Positions 34,563 to 45,753 of a stretch of DNA of 64,000 nt are shown in pieces. Made by a program: the position numbers and the translations under genes. Position 1 is the stretch's first letter, and every line of letters starts with the position of its first letter. The DNA is from CAWIXB01 sp963839955 (GTDB lineage Bacteria > Actinomycetota > Actinomycetes > JACCUZ01), in the NCBI GenBank assembly GCA_963839955.1, contig CAWIXB010000001.1, positions 1,302,001 through 1,366,000 of the forward strand. The letters run 5' to 3'. The notes beneath the pieces are model-generated. The model saw only the letters and a program-made list of their open reading frames with translations. It was not told the DNA's origin and did not search any database.

Positions 34563-35288
34563 CTCCCGGTCGCGTGCCGACCGCCTGATCACCGCCCACC
34601 AGAAGAAGACCGCCGCGCCGGCGAAGAGCCACCACTGCAGTGCGTACGCGAGGTTGCGCCATCGGGACACGCCGCCGTCGAGATCGCGCGGCTCGACGAG
34701 CGCGGGCGCCGGGTCGGCCGCCGGTCGTTGTTCGGTCAGCGTCAGGTAGCCGTCGTACAGCTCACCGGGCGCGATCCGGGTGGTGGACAGCACGAGCACC
34801 GAGGACAGGTAGGGGATCTCGCGCTCGCCGAGCTCGGCCAGCGGATCCACGGTGCTGTCCTGCTCCGTCTCCGACGGCTGCAGTACGCCGGTCACCTCGA
34901 CGTCGCCGCCGAAAGCCCGGGCGGGGGCGCTGTCGCGACCGGGGACCCACCCGCGCAGCACCGGCAGGATGCCCTCGTCGGTGCGCAGCAGCGCGACGAC
35001 GAGCGTCCCGTCCCGCCCGTCGTGGCGGCGCTCCGGCACGAACAGCTGCTCCGCCTCGTCGTACGACCCGGTTGCCCGCACCACGGTGCCGATCGCGTCG
35101 GGCGACAGCCGCGCGCCTGGATCCGTCATCGACGTCAGCGGCACCGCTGCGCTCGCCCGCGCGGGTTCGTCGTCGGCGCCCTCGAAGCTGCCGAGCTGCC
35201 ATCGTCCGAGCAGGACGAAGGCGACGAGGATCGCGACCAGCGCGGCATGCCAGGGCAGCCAGCGCAGCCGCAGCAGCTCACGGAGCAC
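34551..35288 (-). CDS. SURF1 family protein
   Basis: Membrane protein of 245 aa with an N-terminal helix (HAALVAILVAFVLLGRWQLGSFE, containing the SURF1 signature GRWQL) and a C-terminal helix (NLAYALQWWLFAGAAVFFWWA), with the intervening domain outside. SURF1 assists haem insertion or assembly of cytochrome c oxidase. GTG 35288 is 6 nt downstream of TAGCGT, so leaderless. It is divergent from tesB and convergent with DUF3817. Confidence 0.9.
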   Translation of the reverse strand: MLRELLRLRWLPWHAALVAILVAFVLLGRWQLGSFEGADDEPARASAAVPLTSMTDPGARLSPDAIGTVVRATGSYDEAEQLFVPERRHDGRDGTLVVALLRTDEGILPVLRGWVPGRDSAPARAFGGDVEVTGVLQPSETEQDSTVDPLAELGEREIPYLSSVLVLSTTRIAPGELYDGYLTLTEQRPAADPAPALVEPRDLDGGVSRWRNLAYALQWWLFAGAAVFFWWAVIRRSARDRELAA

Positions 35289-35294
35289 GGGGCC

Positions 35295-35300
35295 ACGCTA
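35295..35300 (-). promoter_or_regulatory. leaderless -10 element TAGCGT
   Basis: On the minus strand TAGCGT ends 6 nt before GTG 35288 of the SURF1 gene. Confidence 0.5.
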
Positions 35301-35344
35301 ACCGCCGTGCGCAGGCGGTCCTCCGGTGCTGGCAGCATGTGGCC

Positions 35345-36217
35345 GTGCCCCAGTCGATCGACGAGCTCGTGTCACTGCTCGACCTCGAGACCATCGAGGA
35401 CGGGCTCTACCGCGGGCGCCAGCCCGACACCGCGCTGCAGCGCGTCTTCGGCGGACAGGTCGCGGGCCAGGCGCTGGCGGCCGGCGTGCGCACCGTCGAG
35501 CGGGGTCGCACCGTCCACTCGCTGCACGCCTACTTCCTGCACCCGGGGGATACCCGCGTGCCCATCGTGTACGACGTGGAGCGCACCCGCGACGGACGCG
35601 CCTTCAGCACCCGTCGTGTGGTCGCCCGCCAGCACGGCCGGCCGATCTTCTACACGTCGTTGTCCTTCCAGGTGCCCGAGGACGGGCTCGAGCACCAGGA
35701 CCCGATGCCCGACGTGCCGCCGCCGCTCGAGTGCCCCGAGCTCGGCGAAGTGCTCTCGAAGCTGACGTCGCGTCCTCGTGAGGAGTGGGACCGCGAGTGG
35801 GCCGCCCTTGACGTGCGCTACGCCGGCGACTCCCGCCCCCGTGGGCAGCTGCACGACCCGGCACACCCGGCCATCGCGCGCGTGTGGATCAAGGCGTCCG
35901 GCCGCATCGCCGACGACCAGTCGCTGCACGACGCCGTGCTCACCTATGCCAGCGACCTCACCCTGCTCGCCGTCAGTCTCGTGCCTCACGACGTCTTCCT
36001 CGGCGACCCGCGGCTGCTGCCCGCGTCCCTCGACCACGCGATGTGGTTCCACCGGCCGTTCCGCGTGGACGAGTGGCTGCTCTATGACCAGATCTCGCCG
36101 TCGGCGTCGGGCGCGCGCGGGTTCGCGACCGGGAAGCTGTTCACCGCCAACGGCACGCTCGCCGCGTCGGTGGCGCAGGAGGGCCTGATCCGCCTCGTCG
36201 CCAGGGGCCCGTCCTAG
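35345..36217 (+). CDS. tesB: acyl-CoA thioesterase II
   Basis: Double hot-dog thioesterase of 290 aa hydrolysing acyl-CoA to fatty acid and CoA. The first hot-dog half contains VFGGQVAGQALAAGVRTV and HSLHAYFLHPGD; the second contains LTYASDLTLLAVSLVPH with the TesB Asp/Thr region and ASLDHAMWFHRPFRVDEWLLYDQ. GTG 35345 is used; GTG 35339 would add two residues. The upstream spacing (CAGCAT, 6 nt) suggests weak leaderless initiation. The frame is open much further upstream but that part is antisense to SURF1. Confidence 0.92.
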   Translation: MPQSIDELVSLLDLETIEDGLYRGRQPDTALQRVFGGQVAGQALAAGVRTVERGRTVHSLHAYFLHPGDTRVPIVYDVERTRDGRAFSTRRVVARQHGRPIFYTSLSFQVPEDGLEHQDPMPDVPPPLECPELGEVLSKLTSRPREEWDREWAALDVRYAGDSRPRGQLHDPAHPAIARVWIKASGRIADDQSLHDAVLTYASDLTLLAVSLVPHDVFLGDPRLLPASLDHAMWFHRPFRVDEWLLYDQISPSASGARGFATGKLFTANGTLAASVAQEGLIRLVARGPS

Positions 36218-36226
36218 CCCTCTCGC

Positions 36227-36760
36227 CTACCGCGGCAGGGCAAGCCCGTCCACGACCTCGGCACCGGGTAGCCGTCCGAGGTCGGCGCCGGCGAGCACGA
36301 GCTTGGAGCGTCGCAGGCCGGAGCCCACGACGACGTACGCCGTGTCGGCGACCTCTCGGTCGACGAACACCGGCCAGCCCTCGGGCAGGCCCACCGGGGT
36401 GATGCCGCCGTGCTCCATCCCGGTCTCGGCCACCGCCAGGTCCATCGGCGCGAACGACGCCTTGCGAGCATCGAGGCGTTTGCGGACGACCCCATTGACG
36501 TCGGCCCGCGTCGTCGCGAGCACCACGCAGGCGCCGAACCGGGTCTCCTGGCCGCGCCGGCCAGCGACGACGACGCAGTTGGCCGAGACGTCGAGCGCAA
36601 CGGCGTACCGCTCACAGAAGTCGGCCGTGTCGGCGACCTCGGGGTCGATCGGCGCGACGAACGGGTCGGAACCTGCCCAGCTATCCAGCGCAGCCGCCAC
36701 CGAAGGCGCCAACAGGTCGCGGTGGTCGCGGGCGGGGACGGTGTCGAGGCTGCCGAGCAC
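36227..36760 (-). CDS. YbaK/EbsC-type aminoacyl-tRNA deacylase
   Basis: Trans-editing domain protein of 177 aa. The YbaK/ProX core is seen in ANCVVVAGRRG, the ATTRADVNGVVRKRLDARKASFAP region and GGITPVGLPEGWPVFVDREV, where the GGxxP(x)G loop holds catalytic-site residues. Such proteins hydrolyse mischarged tRNAs (for example Cys- or Ala-tRNA-Pro). GTG 36760 is leaderless, with TAGCCT 6 nt upstream. Confidence 0.88.
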   Translation of the reverse strand: MLGSLDTVPARDHRDLLAPSVAAALDSWAGSDPFVAPIDPEVADTADFCERYAVALDVSANCVVVAGRRGQETRFGACVVLATTRADVNGVVRKRLDARKASFAPMDLAVAETGMEHGGITPVGLPEGWPVFVDREVADTAYVVVGSGLRRSKLVLAGADLGRLPGAEVVDGLALPR

Positions 36761-36766
36761 CGCCTC

Positions 36767-36772
36767 AGGCTA
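36767..36772 (-). promoter_or_regulatory. leaderless -10 element TAGCCT
   Basis: On the minus strand TAGCCT ends 6 nt before GTG 36760 of the YbaK gene. Confidence 0.5.
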
Positions 36773-36794
36773 CCGACAGCGGTCGCAGTCGGTT

Positions 36795-37997
36795 ATGGGC
36801 CACAGTGTGCACATGCGGGTGCCGCGCCTCTTCCTGTCACCACGGGGACGGGTGCGGCTGCGCGGCGTACGCACCCTGAAGTCGACCCTCGCGGCCGTTC
36901 TCGCCTACGTCGTGGCGCAACCGTTCTCGGACAACCCGCGCCCGGTGCTGGCGCCGCTGACCGCGTTGCTCGTGGTGCAACTGACCCTCTACGACACCTT
37001 CCGTCACGGGCTCCGGCGGGTGGCCGGTGTGGTGGCCGGCGTGCTGGTCGCGGTGCTGTTCGCCGAGGCGGTGGACCTGACCTGGTGGAGCCTCGGGCTG
37101 ATGGTTGCGGCCTCGCTGGTGCTGGCGCGGCTGATGCGGCTGGGCACGGAGATGGTCGAGGTGCCGATCAGCGCGATGCTGGTCCTTGCGGTCGGGGGCT
37201 CGGACACGGTGGCGTCGGGGCGCGTCATCGAGAGCATCGTCGGCGCACTGGTCGGGATGGCGGTGGCCGTCACGATCGCGCCACCGCTGTACGTGCGGCC
37301 CGCCAGCGACGCGGTGCAGAACCTCGCCCTGGTGGCTGCCGATGTGCTCCGCCGGGTGAGCCGGGAGGTTGCGGGCGAGTACACGCCCGAGATGGCGCAG
37401 CAGTGGCTCGACGAGGCCCGCGGGCTGGGCAGTGACCTGCTGCGCGCCGACCAGGCCCTGGCTCGTGCCGAGCAGAGCCTGCGGATGAACCCGCGCGCGG
37501 TCGGCCGGCGGCACACGGCGCCGAGTCTTCGGTCCGGCCTCGACGCTCTGGAACGTGTTGCGCTGTCGTTGCGTGCGACCTGCCGCTCGCTGGCCGAGCG
37601 GCGCGCCAGCGAGAGCAGGGAAGCGCTGTACGCCGACGACGTGCGCTCGTCGCTGTCCGACCTCTTCGCCGACGTGGCGGACGCCATCGAGGCGTACGGC
37701 GCGCTCGTCGGTTCGGAGGTCGTGGGTCCGGGCCCTGAGGACGCGACGCTGCGCGATGCGCTGTCGCGAGCATGGGCGCATCGCGACGAGCTGGTCGCCC
37801 TGCTGCGCGCCGGCGATCGACTGCAGAGCGGCACCTGGCAGCTGCACGGGGACCTGCTGGCCAACATCGACCGGATGTTGCGCGATGTCGACAGCGACGT
37901 GCGGGCGGAGCTGCGCAAGTCGTGGCCGACCGCTTCGCCGCGAGCTCGGCGGATGCAGGTTGCCCGCTCGCGACTGCGTCGCCAGCGTCCGACCTGA
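36795..37997 (+). CDS. FUSC / aromatic acid exporter-like membrane protein
   Basis: Protein of about 400 aa. The N-terminal third has several hydrophobic segments (STLAAVLAYVVAQPF, VLAPLTALLVVQLTLYDTF, VAGVVAGVLVAVLFAEAV, WSLGLMVAASLVLARLM, ESIVGALVGMAVAVTIAPP) with the FUSC/ArAE-type RTLKSTLAAVLAY start. The remaining 230 residues are soluble and helical. This fits half-size aromatic-acid exporter-like proteins; transport is inferred. ATG 36795 and ATG 36813 are both possible starts, without a clear ribosome binding site. Confidence 0.78.
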   Translation: MGHSVHMRVPRLFLSPRGRVRLRGVRTLKSTLAAVLAYVVAQPFSDNPRPVLAPLTALLVVQLTLYDTFRHGLRRVAGVVAGVLVAVLFAEAVDLTWWSLGLMVAASLVLARLMRLGTEMVEVPISAMLVLAVGGSDTVASGRVIESIVGALVGMAVAVTIAPPLYVRPASDAVQNLALVAADVLRRVSREVAGEYTPEMAQQWLDEARGLGSDLLRADQALARAEQSLRMNPRAVGRRHTAPSLRSGLDALERVALSLRATCRSLAERRASESREALYADDVRSSLSDLFADVADAIEAYGALVGSEVVGPGPEDATLRDALSRAWAHRDELVALLRAGDRLQSGTWQLHGDLLANIDRMLRDVDSDVRAELRKSWPTASPRARRMQVARSRLRRQRPT

Positions 37998-38004
37998 CGA
38001 GCGG

Positions 38005-40269
38005 TCAGGCCGAGGCGGCGTCGTCGAGCAGGTCGAGGCCGGCCGGGAGGTCCGTGGCGTGCAGCACGCGTAGTCGCTGGGTGGGCCGGGTGATCGCGAC
38101 GTAGAGGTCGTTGGCGCCGCGGGGGGAGTCGTTCACGATCTGCGCCGGCTCCACCAGGATCACCGCGTCGAACTCGAGTCCCTTGGCCTCGGCCACGGTC
38201 AGCACCGAGACCGGCCGGTCGAGGGTGAGACGGCCCGCCCCGACGCTGCCCTCGACCAGCCCGTCGGTGAGAACCCGGCGTACCTCGTCGGACACACCGG
38301 TCGGCACGATGACCGCGACGCGTCCGCCGCCGAGCACGGCCAGCTCGCGGCGCACCTCGTCGAGGAGCGCGCCGGGCTCGACCGGCATCGACCCTGACCC
38401 GGGTGCCACGAGCCGGGCCGTCGGCAGCCAGTCGCCCTCACGCACCGACTCGGGCGCCTGCGCCTCGATGCCGTGCGCCTCCAGGACCGCCGAGCCGAGC
38501 GCCATGATGTGCGACGGCGTGCGGTAGTTGACCGTCAGCGACTCGACCCGCCAGCGGCCCTTGACGAACGGGTCGAGCACCTCGCCCCAGCTGCGCGCAC
38601 CGGCGGCCGACCCGGTCTGCGCGGGGTCGCCCACGATGGTCATCGACCGCACCGGGCAACGACGCATCAGCAGCCGCCACATCATCGGCGAGAGCTCCTG
38701 TGCCTCGTCGACCACGACGTGCCCGAACGCCCAGGTCCGGTCCTGCTCGGCGCGCTCCGCGACCGTCAGGGACGGCCCGTCGTCGGTGAAGCGCCCGGCC
38801 AGCGCCTCGGCACTCACCAACCCACCGCCGTCCCCCGAGATCTGCAACGCACCGCGCGCGTAGGCGATCTCGCTGGCCCGCTCGTACGCGCGATCGCGCG
38901 CCGCCCGGCGTTCGGCCGAGTCGTCCTCGCCGAGGCGCTCGGCGGCCTCGTCGAGCAGCGGCACGTCGGCGACCGTCCACTCGGCCCCACAGTCACGTCG
39001 GAGCAGCGCGCGCTCGGCGGCCGACAGCTGCGGCGCGGCGCTGGCCAGCACCGCAGGGTCGGCGAAGAGATCGGACACGAGCTGCTGGGGGGTGAGCGGC
39101 ATCCAGGCGAGGTTGAGCTCGCGTCGTACGTCGCGCGAGTCGCGCAGCTCGGTGAGCAGCTCGTCGCGGCTCTCGTCCAACGTCGTGCCGTGCGCGCGCG
39201 CCAGCTCGCCGGCCAGGTGGTCGAGGAGGTCGCGCAGGAACCCGTTGCGGGCCAGGTTGTGCGGCTTGCGACTACGCCGGGCGCGGCTCCGCGCAGCCGT
39301 GACAGCCTGCGGCGTCAGCTCGAGCGACGTGCCGTCGACGTTGAGCCACAGCGACTCGTGCGGCACGCGCTGGCGGTCGCGTACCGCCGCCGCGATGACC
39401 TGCGCCATCCGGCGGTCGCCCTTGAGCGCCGCCACGTCAGACGGCTCGCCCGCGACAGCCGAGACGCCGGGGAAGAGCTCGCCCGGCGTCGACATGACCA
39501 CTCCCGTCTCGCCCAAGGACGGGAGCACCGCCTCGATATAACGCAGGAAGAGGCTGTTTGGCCCGACGAGGAGCACGCCGCTGCGGGTCAGCCGCTCGCG
39601 GTGCGTGTAGAGCAGGTACGCCGCCCGGTGCAGCGCCACGGCTGTCTTCCCGGTGCCTGGGCCGCCCTGGACGACGAGGACGCCGGCCAGGTCCGACCGG
39701 ATGACGCGGTCCTGCTCGGCCTGGATCGTCGCGACGATGTCGGACATCCGGCCGGTGCGGTGCGCCCCCACTGCCGCCAGCAGCGCGCCCTCGCCGCTCA
39801 GCGTGCTGCGGTCCTGCGAGTCCAGGGCGTCGAGGTCGAGCACCTCGTCCTCGACACCGACCACTCGCCGGCCGCGCGTCGCGAGGTGCCGGCGGCGTAC
39901 GACGTCGCCAGGCGTCGCCGCCGTCGCCTGGTAGAACGAGCGTGCCGCCGGGGCCCGCCAGTCGACCAGCAGCTGGTCCTGCTCGTCGTCGGAGAGCCCG
40001 AGCCGCCCGACGTAGCGCCGGCCACCGTCCGCGAGGTCGAGCCGGCCGAACGCGAGCCGGTCCTCGACAGCGTGCAGCTGGGCCAGCCGGGCCTGGTGCA
40101 TGCCCGCGAACGCGTCGCGCTCGGAGCGGTTCTGATGGGTGCCGGACGGCCCGATGCGCCGGACCCGTGCCAGCTCGGCCTCGGTCCGTTCCCGGAGGTA
40201 GTCGAGCCGGGCGTAGAGCCGGTCGACGAAGGTCTGCTCACCGGCCAGCTCGTCGGTGCGTGTGCTCAC
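38005..40269 (-). CDS. HelD-like UvrD/Rep-family ATPase (RNA polymerase recycling factor)
   Basis: SF1 helicase-like protein of 754 aa. A coiled N-terminal arm (about residues 1-60) is followed by ATPase halves with VVQGGPGTGKTAVALHRAAYLLY (Walker A), VVDEAQELSPMMW (Walker B), GDPAQTGSAAG, TVAEAKGLEFDAV and ITRPTQRLRVLHA. The order and N-terminal arm match HelD-family proteins, which pry nucleic acids off RNA polymerase and in some actinobacteria protect it from rifamycins (family knowledge; not shown here). GTG 40269 has GGGGAG just upstream; GATAAT at 40294-40299 is a good -10. Confidence 0.85.
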   Translation of the reverse strand: MSTRTDELAGEQTFVDRLYARLDYLRERTEAELARVRRIGPSGTHQNRSERDAFAGMHQARLAQLHAVEDRLAFGRLDLADGGRRYVGRLGLSDDEQDQLLVDWRAPAARSFYQATAATPGDVVRRRHLATRGRRVVGVEDEVLDLDALDSQDRSTLSGEGALLAAVGAHRTGRMSDIVATIQAEQDRVIRSDLAGVLVVQGGPGTGKTAVALHRAAYLLYTHRERLTRSGVLLVGPNSLFLRYIEAVLPSLGETGVVMSTPGELFPGVSAVAGEPSDVAALKGDRRMAQVIAAAVRDRQRVPHESLWLNVDGTSLELTPQAVTAARSRARRSRKPHNLARNGFLRDLLDHLAGELARAHGTTLDESRDELLTELRDSRDVRRELNLAWMPLTPQQLVSDLFADPAVLASAAPQLSAAERALLRRDCGAEWTVADVPLLDEAAERLGEDDSAERRAARDRAYERASEIAYARGALQISGDGGGLVSAEALAGRFTDDGPSLTVAERAEQDRTWAFGHVVVDEAQELSPMMWRLLMRRCPVRSMTIVGDPAQTGSAAGARSWGEVLDPFVKGRWRVESLTVNYRTPSHIMALGSAVLEAHGIEAQAPESVREGDWLPTARLVAPGSGSMPVEPGALLDEVRRELAVLGGGRVAVIVPTGVSDEVRRVLTDGLVEGSVGAGRLTLDRPVSVLTVAEAKGLEFDAVILVEPAQIVNDSPRGANDLYVAITRPTQRLRVLHATDLPAGLDLLDDAASA

Positions 40270-40293
40270 TGCTCCCCTTTCGCGCGGCCGACC

Positions 40294-40299
40294 ATTATC
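40294..40299 (-). promoter_or_regulatory. -10 element GATAAT of the HelD-like gene
   Basis: GATAAT on the minus strand, 24 nt before GTG 40269, leaves room for the ribosome binding site GGGGAG. No clear -35 element is visible. Confidence 0.45.
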
Positions 40300-40387
40300 T
40301 GCCACGCGCCGGCCGTCAGGGACGCGAAACCGGCAAACCCGCGCGTCGCCGAGCTGCCGCCAGCGCGCAGACGGGTCGTTCGACGAG

Positions 40388-41239
40388 TCATCCGGCGTCG
40401 GCTGCCGCCCGCTGGGCGTCGTCCAGACGCGCGTCGGCCCGGGACAGCTCGTCGGCCGCGGCGGCGGCAGCGCTCGTCGCCTCCGCGGCGGCCCGGCGCG
40501 CCTCGTCGAGCTCGCCCTCTGCCGACGCCAGCTCGTTGCGCAGCGCGCTCACCCGCTCCTCGGCGGACGCGAGCGCGGTGGACGCGGCCGCCGCCTGGTC
40601 GTCCGCCGCCTTGCGGGCCCGCTCGGCCGCCGTGACGTCGTCCTCGGCCTGCGTGACACGGGCACGGGCGGCCTGGCTGGCTTCGTCCTCGGGCTCGTCG
40701 TCCTTCTTCATCTTGCGCTTGGGCTGCTGCCGGGCAGGCGCCGCGGACGGGACTGGCCCGAAACCCGACGCCTCGACGGTGCGCTCGAGCCGGCCGGAGA
40801 GCACCTCCTTGGCGACGTCGACGTCGGCGAGGGCGGCCCGCAGGGTCGACTCGACCTCGGCCAGACCGTCCTCGGGCGCCTTCTTCCCGCTCGCCTGGTG
40901 GGCGAGCTTGCGGACGCGGCCGACCAGTCCCGAGACGAGCTGCTGCCGTTGCCGGCCCAGCGCCCGCAGCTCCGGGCCGGCGAGTCGCTCCTGTGCCTCG
41001 CGCAGCTCGTCGGCCAGCGCCGCGATCTGATCGGACAGCTCCGGGTCGTCCTGCACGAGGAGGTTGACCAGCCACGCCGCGACCGTGGGCCGGCGCATCG
41101 CAGCGACCTGCTTGGCGGCGTCCCGGTGGCCGTCGGCGCGCAGCTCGCGCACCCGCTCGTCACGGGCGGAGATGAAGTCCTGCGGCAGCACGCGGTAGAG
41201 CGCGGACGCGGCTTCGTCCACCAACTCCTCATCGCTCAC
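40388..41239 (-). CDS. hypothetical protein with long C-terminal coiled coil
   Basis: Protein of about 283 aa with no signal or membrane helix. The N-terminal half contains RPTVAAWLVNLLVQDDPELSDQIAALADELREAQE; the middle has a Lys-rich linker (KRKMKKDD); from about residue 190 the sequence is a continuous Ala/Glu/Asp/Arg heptad coiled coil. The N-terminal part resembles actinobacterial conserved hypotheticals of unknown function. GTG 41239 starts 42 nt from the divergent aldo/keto reductase ATG; both have CAGAGT 6-7 nt before their start, a weak leaderless -10. Confidence 0.65.
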   Translation of the reverse strand: MSDEELVDEAASALYRVLPQDFISARDERVRELRADGHRDAAKQVAAMRRPTVAAWLVNLLVQDDPELSDQIAALADELREAQERLAGPELRALGRQRQQLVSGLVGRVRKLAHQASGKKAPEDGLAEVESTLRAALADVDVAKEVLSGRLERTVEASGFGPVPSAAPARQQPKRKMKKDDEPEDEASQAARARVTQAEDDVTAAERARKAADDQAAAASTALASAEERVSALRNELASAEGELDEARRAAAEATSAAAAAADELSRADARLDDAQRAAADAG

Positions 41240-41281
41240 CCGACCACTCTGGCAGCACGGACGCCTGGCAGAGTGCGTGCC

Positions 41282-42319
41282 ATGCCGACCGAGCCGCTGT
41301 ACCTCGCTGCCGCCGACCGCTACGACAACCTGAGCTACCGGCGTACCGGTCGCAGCGGGCTGCAGCTGCCGCCCGTCTCCCTCGGGTTGTGGCACAACTT
41401 CGGGGACGACGTGCCGATGGAGAAGCAGCGCGCGATCCTGCGCCGCGCGTTCGACCTGGGCGTCACCCACTTCGACCTGGCCAACAACTACGGCCCGCCC
41501 TACGGGTCGGCCGAGCGCAACTTCGGCCGGCACATGGCCGACGACTTCCGGCCCTACCGCGACGAGCTCGTCATCTCGTCCAAGGCGGGCTACGACATGT
41601 GGGACGGACCGTACGGCGAGTGGGGGTCCCGCAAGTACCTCCTGTCCTCGCTGGACCAGTCGCTCGCGCGCATGGGTCTCGACTACGTCGACATCTTCTA
41701 CTCGCACCGGTTCGATCCCGAGACGCCGCTCGAGGAGACGATGGGCGCACTGCACAGTGCGGTCCAGCAGGGCAAGGCTCTCTACGCCGGCATCTCGTCG
41801 TACTCGCCGGAGCGCACCGCCGAGGCGGCCGCGATCCTTCGTGAGCTGGGCACGCCTCTGCTCATCCACCAGCCGTCCTACTCCATGCTCAACCGCTGGA
41901 TCGAGGAGGGCCTGCTGGACGTGCTCGAGGACGTCGGTGCGGGCTGCATCGCCTTCTCGCCGCTGGCCCAGGGCATGCTCACCGATCGCTATCTCGACGG
42001 TGTCCCCGACGACTCGCGTGCAGCACAGGGCAAGTCGCTCGACCCCGGCATGCTCAGCGACGAGAACCTCGCTCGCATCCGGGGACTCAACGACGTCGCA
42101 CAGGCCCGCGGCCAGTCGCTCGCGCAGCTCGCGCTCGCCTGGGCGCTGCGCGACGCGCGGATGACCTCGGTGCTCATCGGCGCCAGCAGCGTCAAGCAGC
42201 TCGAGCAGAACCTGGCCGCCCTGCAGGCGCCGCCGCTCACCGACGAGGAGCTGGCAGCGATCGACAGGCACGCCGTCGATGCCGGGATCGACCTCTGGGC
42301 GCGCTCCAGCGGCGCCTGA
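41282..42319 (+). CDS. aldo/keto reductase, YghZ/L-glyceraldehyde 3-phosphate reductase-like
   Basis: NADPH-dependent aldo/keto reductase of 345 aa. FDLANNYGPPYGSAERNFG contains the catalytic Asp/Tyr, ISSKAGYDMWDGPYGEWGSRKYLLSSLDQSL the lysine and the YghZ-specific insertion, and IFYSHRFDPETPLEETMGAL the histidine. YghZ in E. coli reduces methylglyoxal and glyceraldehyde 3-phosphate; activity here is by analogy. ATG 41282 is used. Confidence 0.9.
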   Translation: MPTEPLYLAAADRYDNLSYRRTGRSGLQLPPVSLGLWHNFGDDVPMEKQRAILRRAFDLGVTHFDLANNYGPPYGSAERNFGRHMADDFRPYRDELVISSKAGYDMWDGPYGEWGSRKYLLSSLDQSLARMGLDYVDIFYSHRFDPETPLEETMGALHSAVQQGKALYAGISSYSPERTAEAAAILRELGTPLLIHQPSYSMLNRWIEEGLLDVLEDVGAGCIAFSPLAQGMLTDRYLDGVPDDSRAAQGKSLDPGMLSDENLARIRGLNDVAQARGQSLAQLALAWALRDARMTSVLIGASSVKQLEQNLAALQAPPLTDEELAAIDRHAVDAGIDLWARSSGA

Positions 42320-42357
42320 CTTTCTGCCGATATGTCCGGGCGGGACACGCCGCTTGG

Positions 42358-42373
42358 TCAAGACCTGTCAAGA
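42358..42373 (+). promoter_or_regulatory. TCAAGA direct repeat upstream of the PLD-like gene
   Basis: TCAAGA occurs at 42358-42363 and 42368-42373, a 10-bp period, within the 114-bp gap upstream of the PLD-like gene. It could bind an activator; the same gap has two weak hairpins but no clear -10. Confidence 0.3.
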
Positions 42374-42433
42374 TCGGCCGCCAACCCCCCGATGTCGGAC
42401 AGAATGCCGACGTTCCGTCCTCTGAGGGGTCAC

Positions 42434-44085
42434 ATGCGCTCGAACACTGCCGTGCAGCAGGGCGGCGGCACGCGGCGCCTGCTCGTGGCGCTGCTCGCTG
42501 TCGTCGCCACGGCCCTTCCGGTCGCGTTGCCGCAGGTGGCCCAGGCGGCGACGAGCAAGCGGGTCGTCAAGATCACCCGGACCGTCTCGCCGTCGACTGT
42601 CATGACCGGCCAGGCGGTCGGCATCACCGGCACCGTGACGCCGGCCCCGACGGGGTCGCTGGTCGCACTGCAGCGCTACGCGAGCGGGCAGTGGACGACG
42701 GTGGCCCGCGCCCGGGTCAACTACCGCGATCGCTACAGCTTCCGCATCGTCCCTGCGACGGGTCAGCGCTACTACCGCGTCTACAGCAGGCCCGACGCGC
42801 GCCGCTACTCGGGTACGTCCTACCGCGCGAGCATCACCGCGCTGAGCTGCACCGCGAAGCCGGCGCCGTCACGCCCGGTCGAGGCGTGGTTCGCCGACAA
42901 CAGAGGCAGCTCGACGTCCGAGATCGCGTCCCGGATGGGCCGGACCTTCTGTGCCGCTGCACCGGGCTCGAGGGTGAACGTCGCGATGTACTTCATTCGC
43001 ACTGGTGCGGCCAACGGTGATGTGGAGGCGATCCTCACGCCGCTGGAGCGGATGGCGCGCTTCAAGGGCGTCAAGGTGCGCATCCTGCTCGAGGGCAAGC
43101 TCTACACCCGCACCTCTCCGCTCTACCCGACGCTGGCCCGGCTGCGCAGCTTCGCGCAGGTGGTGCTCTGCGAGTGGGGCTGCCGCAACGAGCAGGCGGC
43201 GCCGCTGGCCGGGGGCGGTCGCGCCATCTCCCATCACAAGTTCGTGACGATCAGCGACATGTCGTGGGCGTCCGGCGTCGATCCGCTGGTCGTGTCGTCA
43301 TCGGCCAACTGGAGTCAGTCGCAACTGCGCTACCACTGGCAGAGCGCGATCATGACCTACAAGGACGCCGCGCTGACCCGTGAGTTCGACCTCCAGTGGG
43401 AGGCGCTGGCCACCTGCGCCGGCGCCCTCGGGTGCAGCTACTGGTCGAACCGGTTGACCCGATGGGGCCTGCCCAGCGATGGCTACGGCCTGCAGCCGGT
43501 CGAGCAGGTGTGGCGGGACGTCGTGCCGCGCGAGCGTCCCGGCAGCGCGGGTCACGGCAGCGGCGTGCTGTTCTCGCCGTGGGGCGGCGCCGACGACCCG
43601 GTCGCGACGGCGCTGCAGCAGTTCACCTGCCAGCCGGGCAGCAGCGTCCGGGTTGCTCACATGTTCCTGACCCGCCAGCGCAACCGGGTGCTCTACACCC
43701 TCAAGGCACTGCAGAATGCCGGCTGCGACGTCCGGCTGCTCTTCTCGGCGGACACCGACTCGGGCGGCATCGAAGGCATCGCCAAGGCGCGCAGCCTGCT
43801 GCTGCCGGTGACCTGCGTCGCGCGGGTGCACGAGAAGGCGATCATCGTCGACGCGGTCCGCAAGGAGACCGGCACGCGCGAGCGGGCTCTCTGGACCGGC
43901 TCGCACAGCCTGAGCGGCACGGCCCTGGCCGTCAACGACGAGACGCTGCTGCGGCTCAGCGTCGAGAGGGCGGGCTCGCCTTATGCGGCGGCGAACGTCT
44001 CCGTCTTCGACACGTACCAGAACAGGTGGACCGAGCTGAGCCAGCGCGCCGTGCCATGTGGCTCCGTGCCCGACACCGAACTGCG

Positions 44086-44089
<4 letters not shown>
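42434..44089 (+). CDS. secreted phospholipase D-like protein
   Basis: Exported protein of 551 aa. A signal peptide (basic TRRLLVALLAVVATALPVAL, cut near AQA-ATS) precedes an Ig/OB-like beta domain (about residues 40-135) and two PLD halves. The HKD-type motifs are partial but clear: ISHHKFVTISD with SSSANWSQS, and ARVHEKAIIVDA with TGSHSLSG. Eight or more cysteines suggest disulfides. Activity on phospholipids or nucleic acid is not decided. ATG 42434 has GAGGGG 5 nt upstream. Its end overlaps the convergent pgm gene by 4 bp. Confidence 0.85.
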
Positions 44090-45749
<1,660 letters not shown>

Positions 45750-45753
<4 letters not shown>
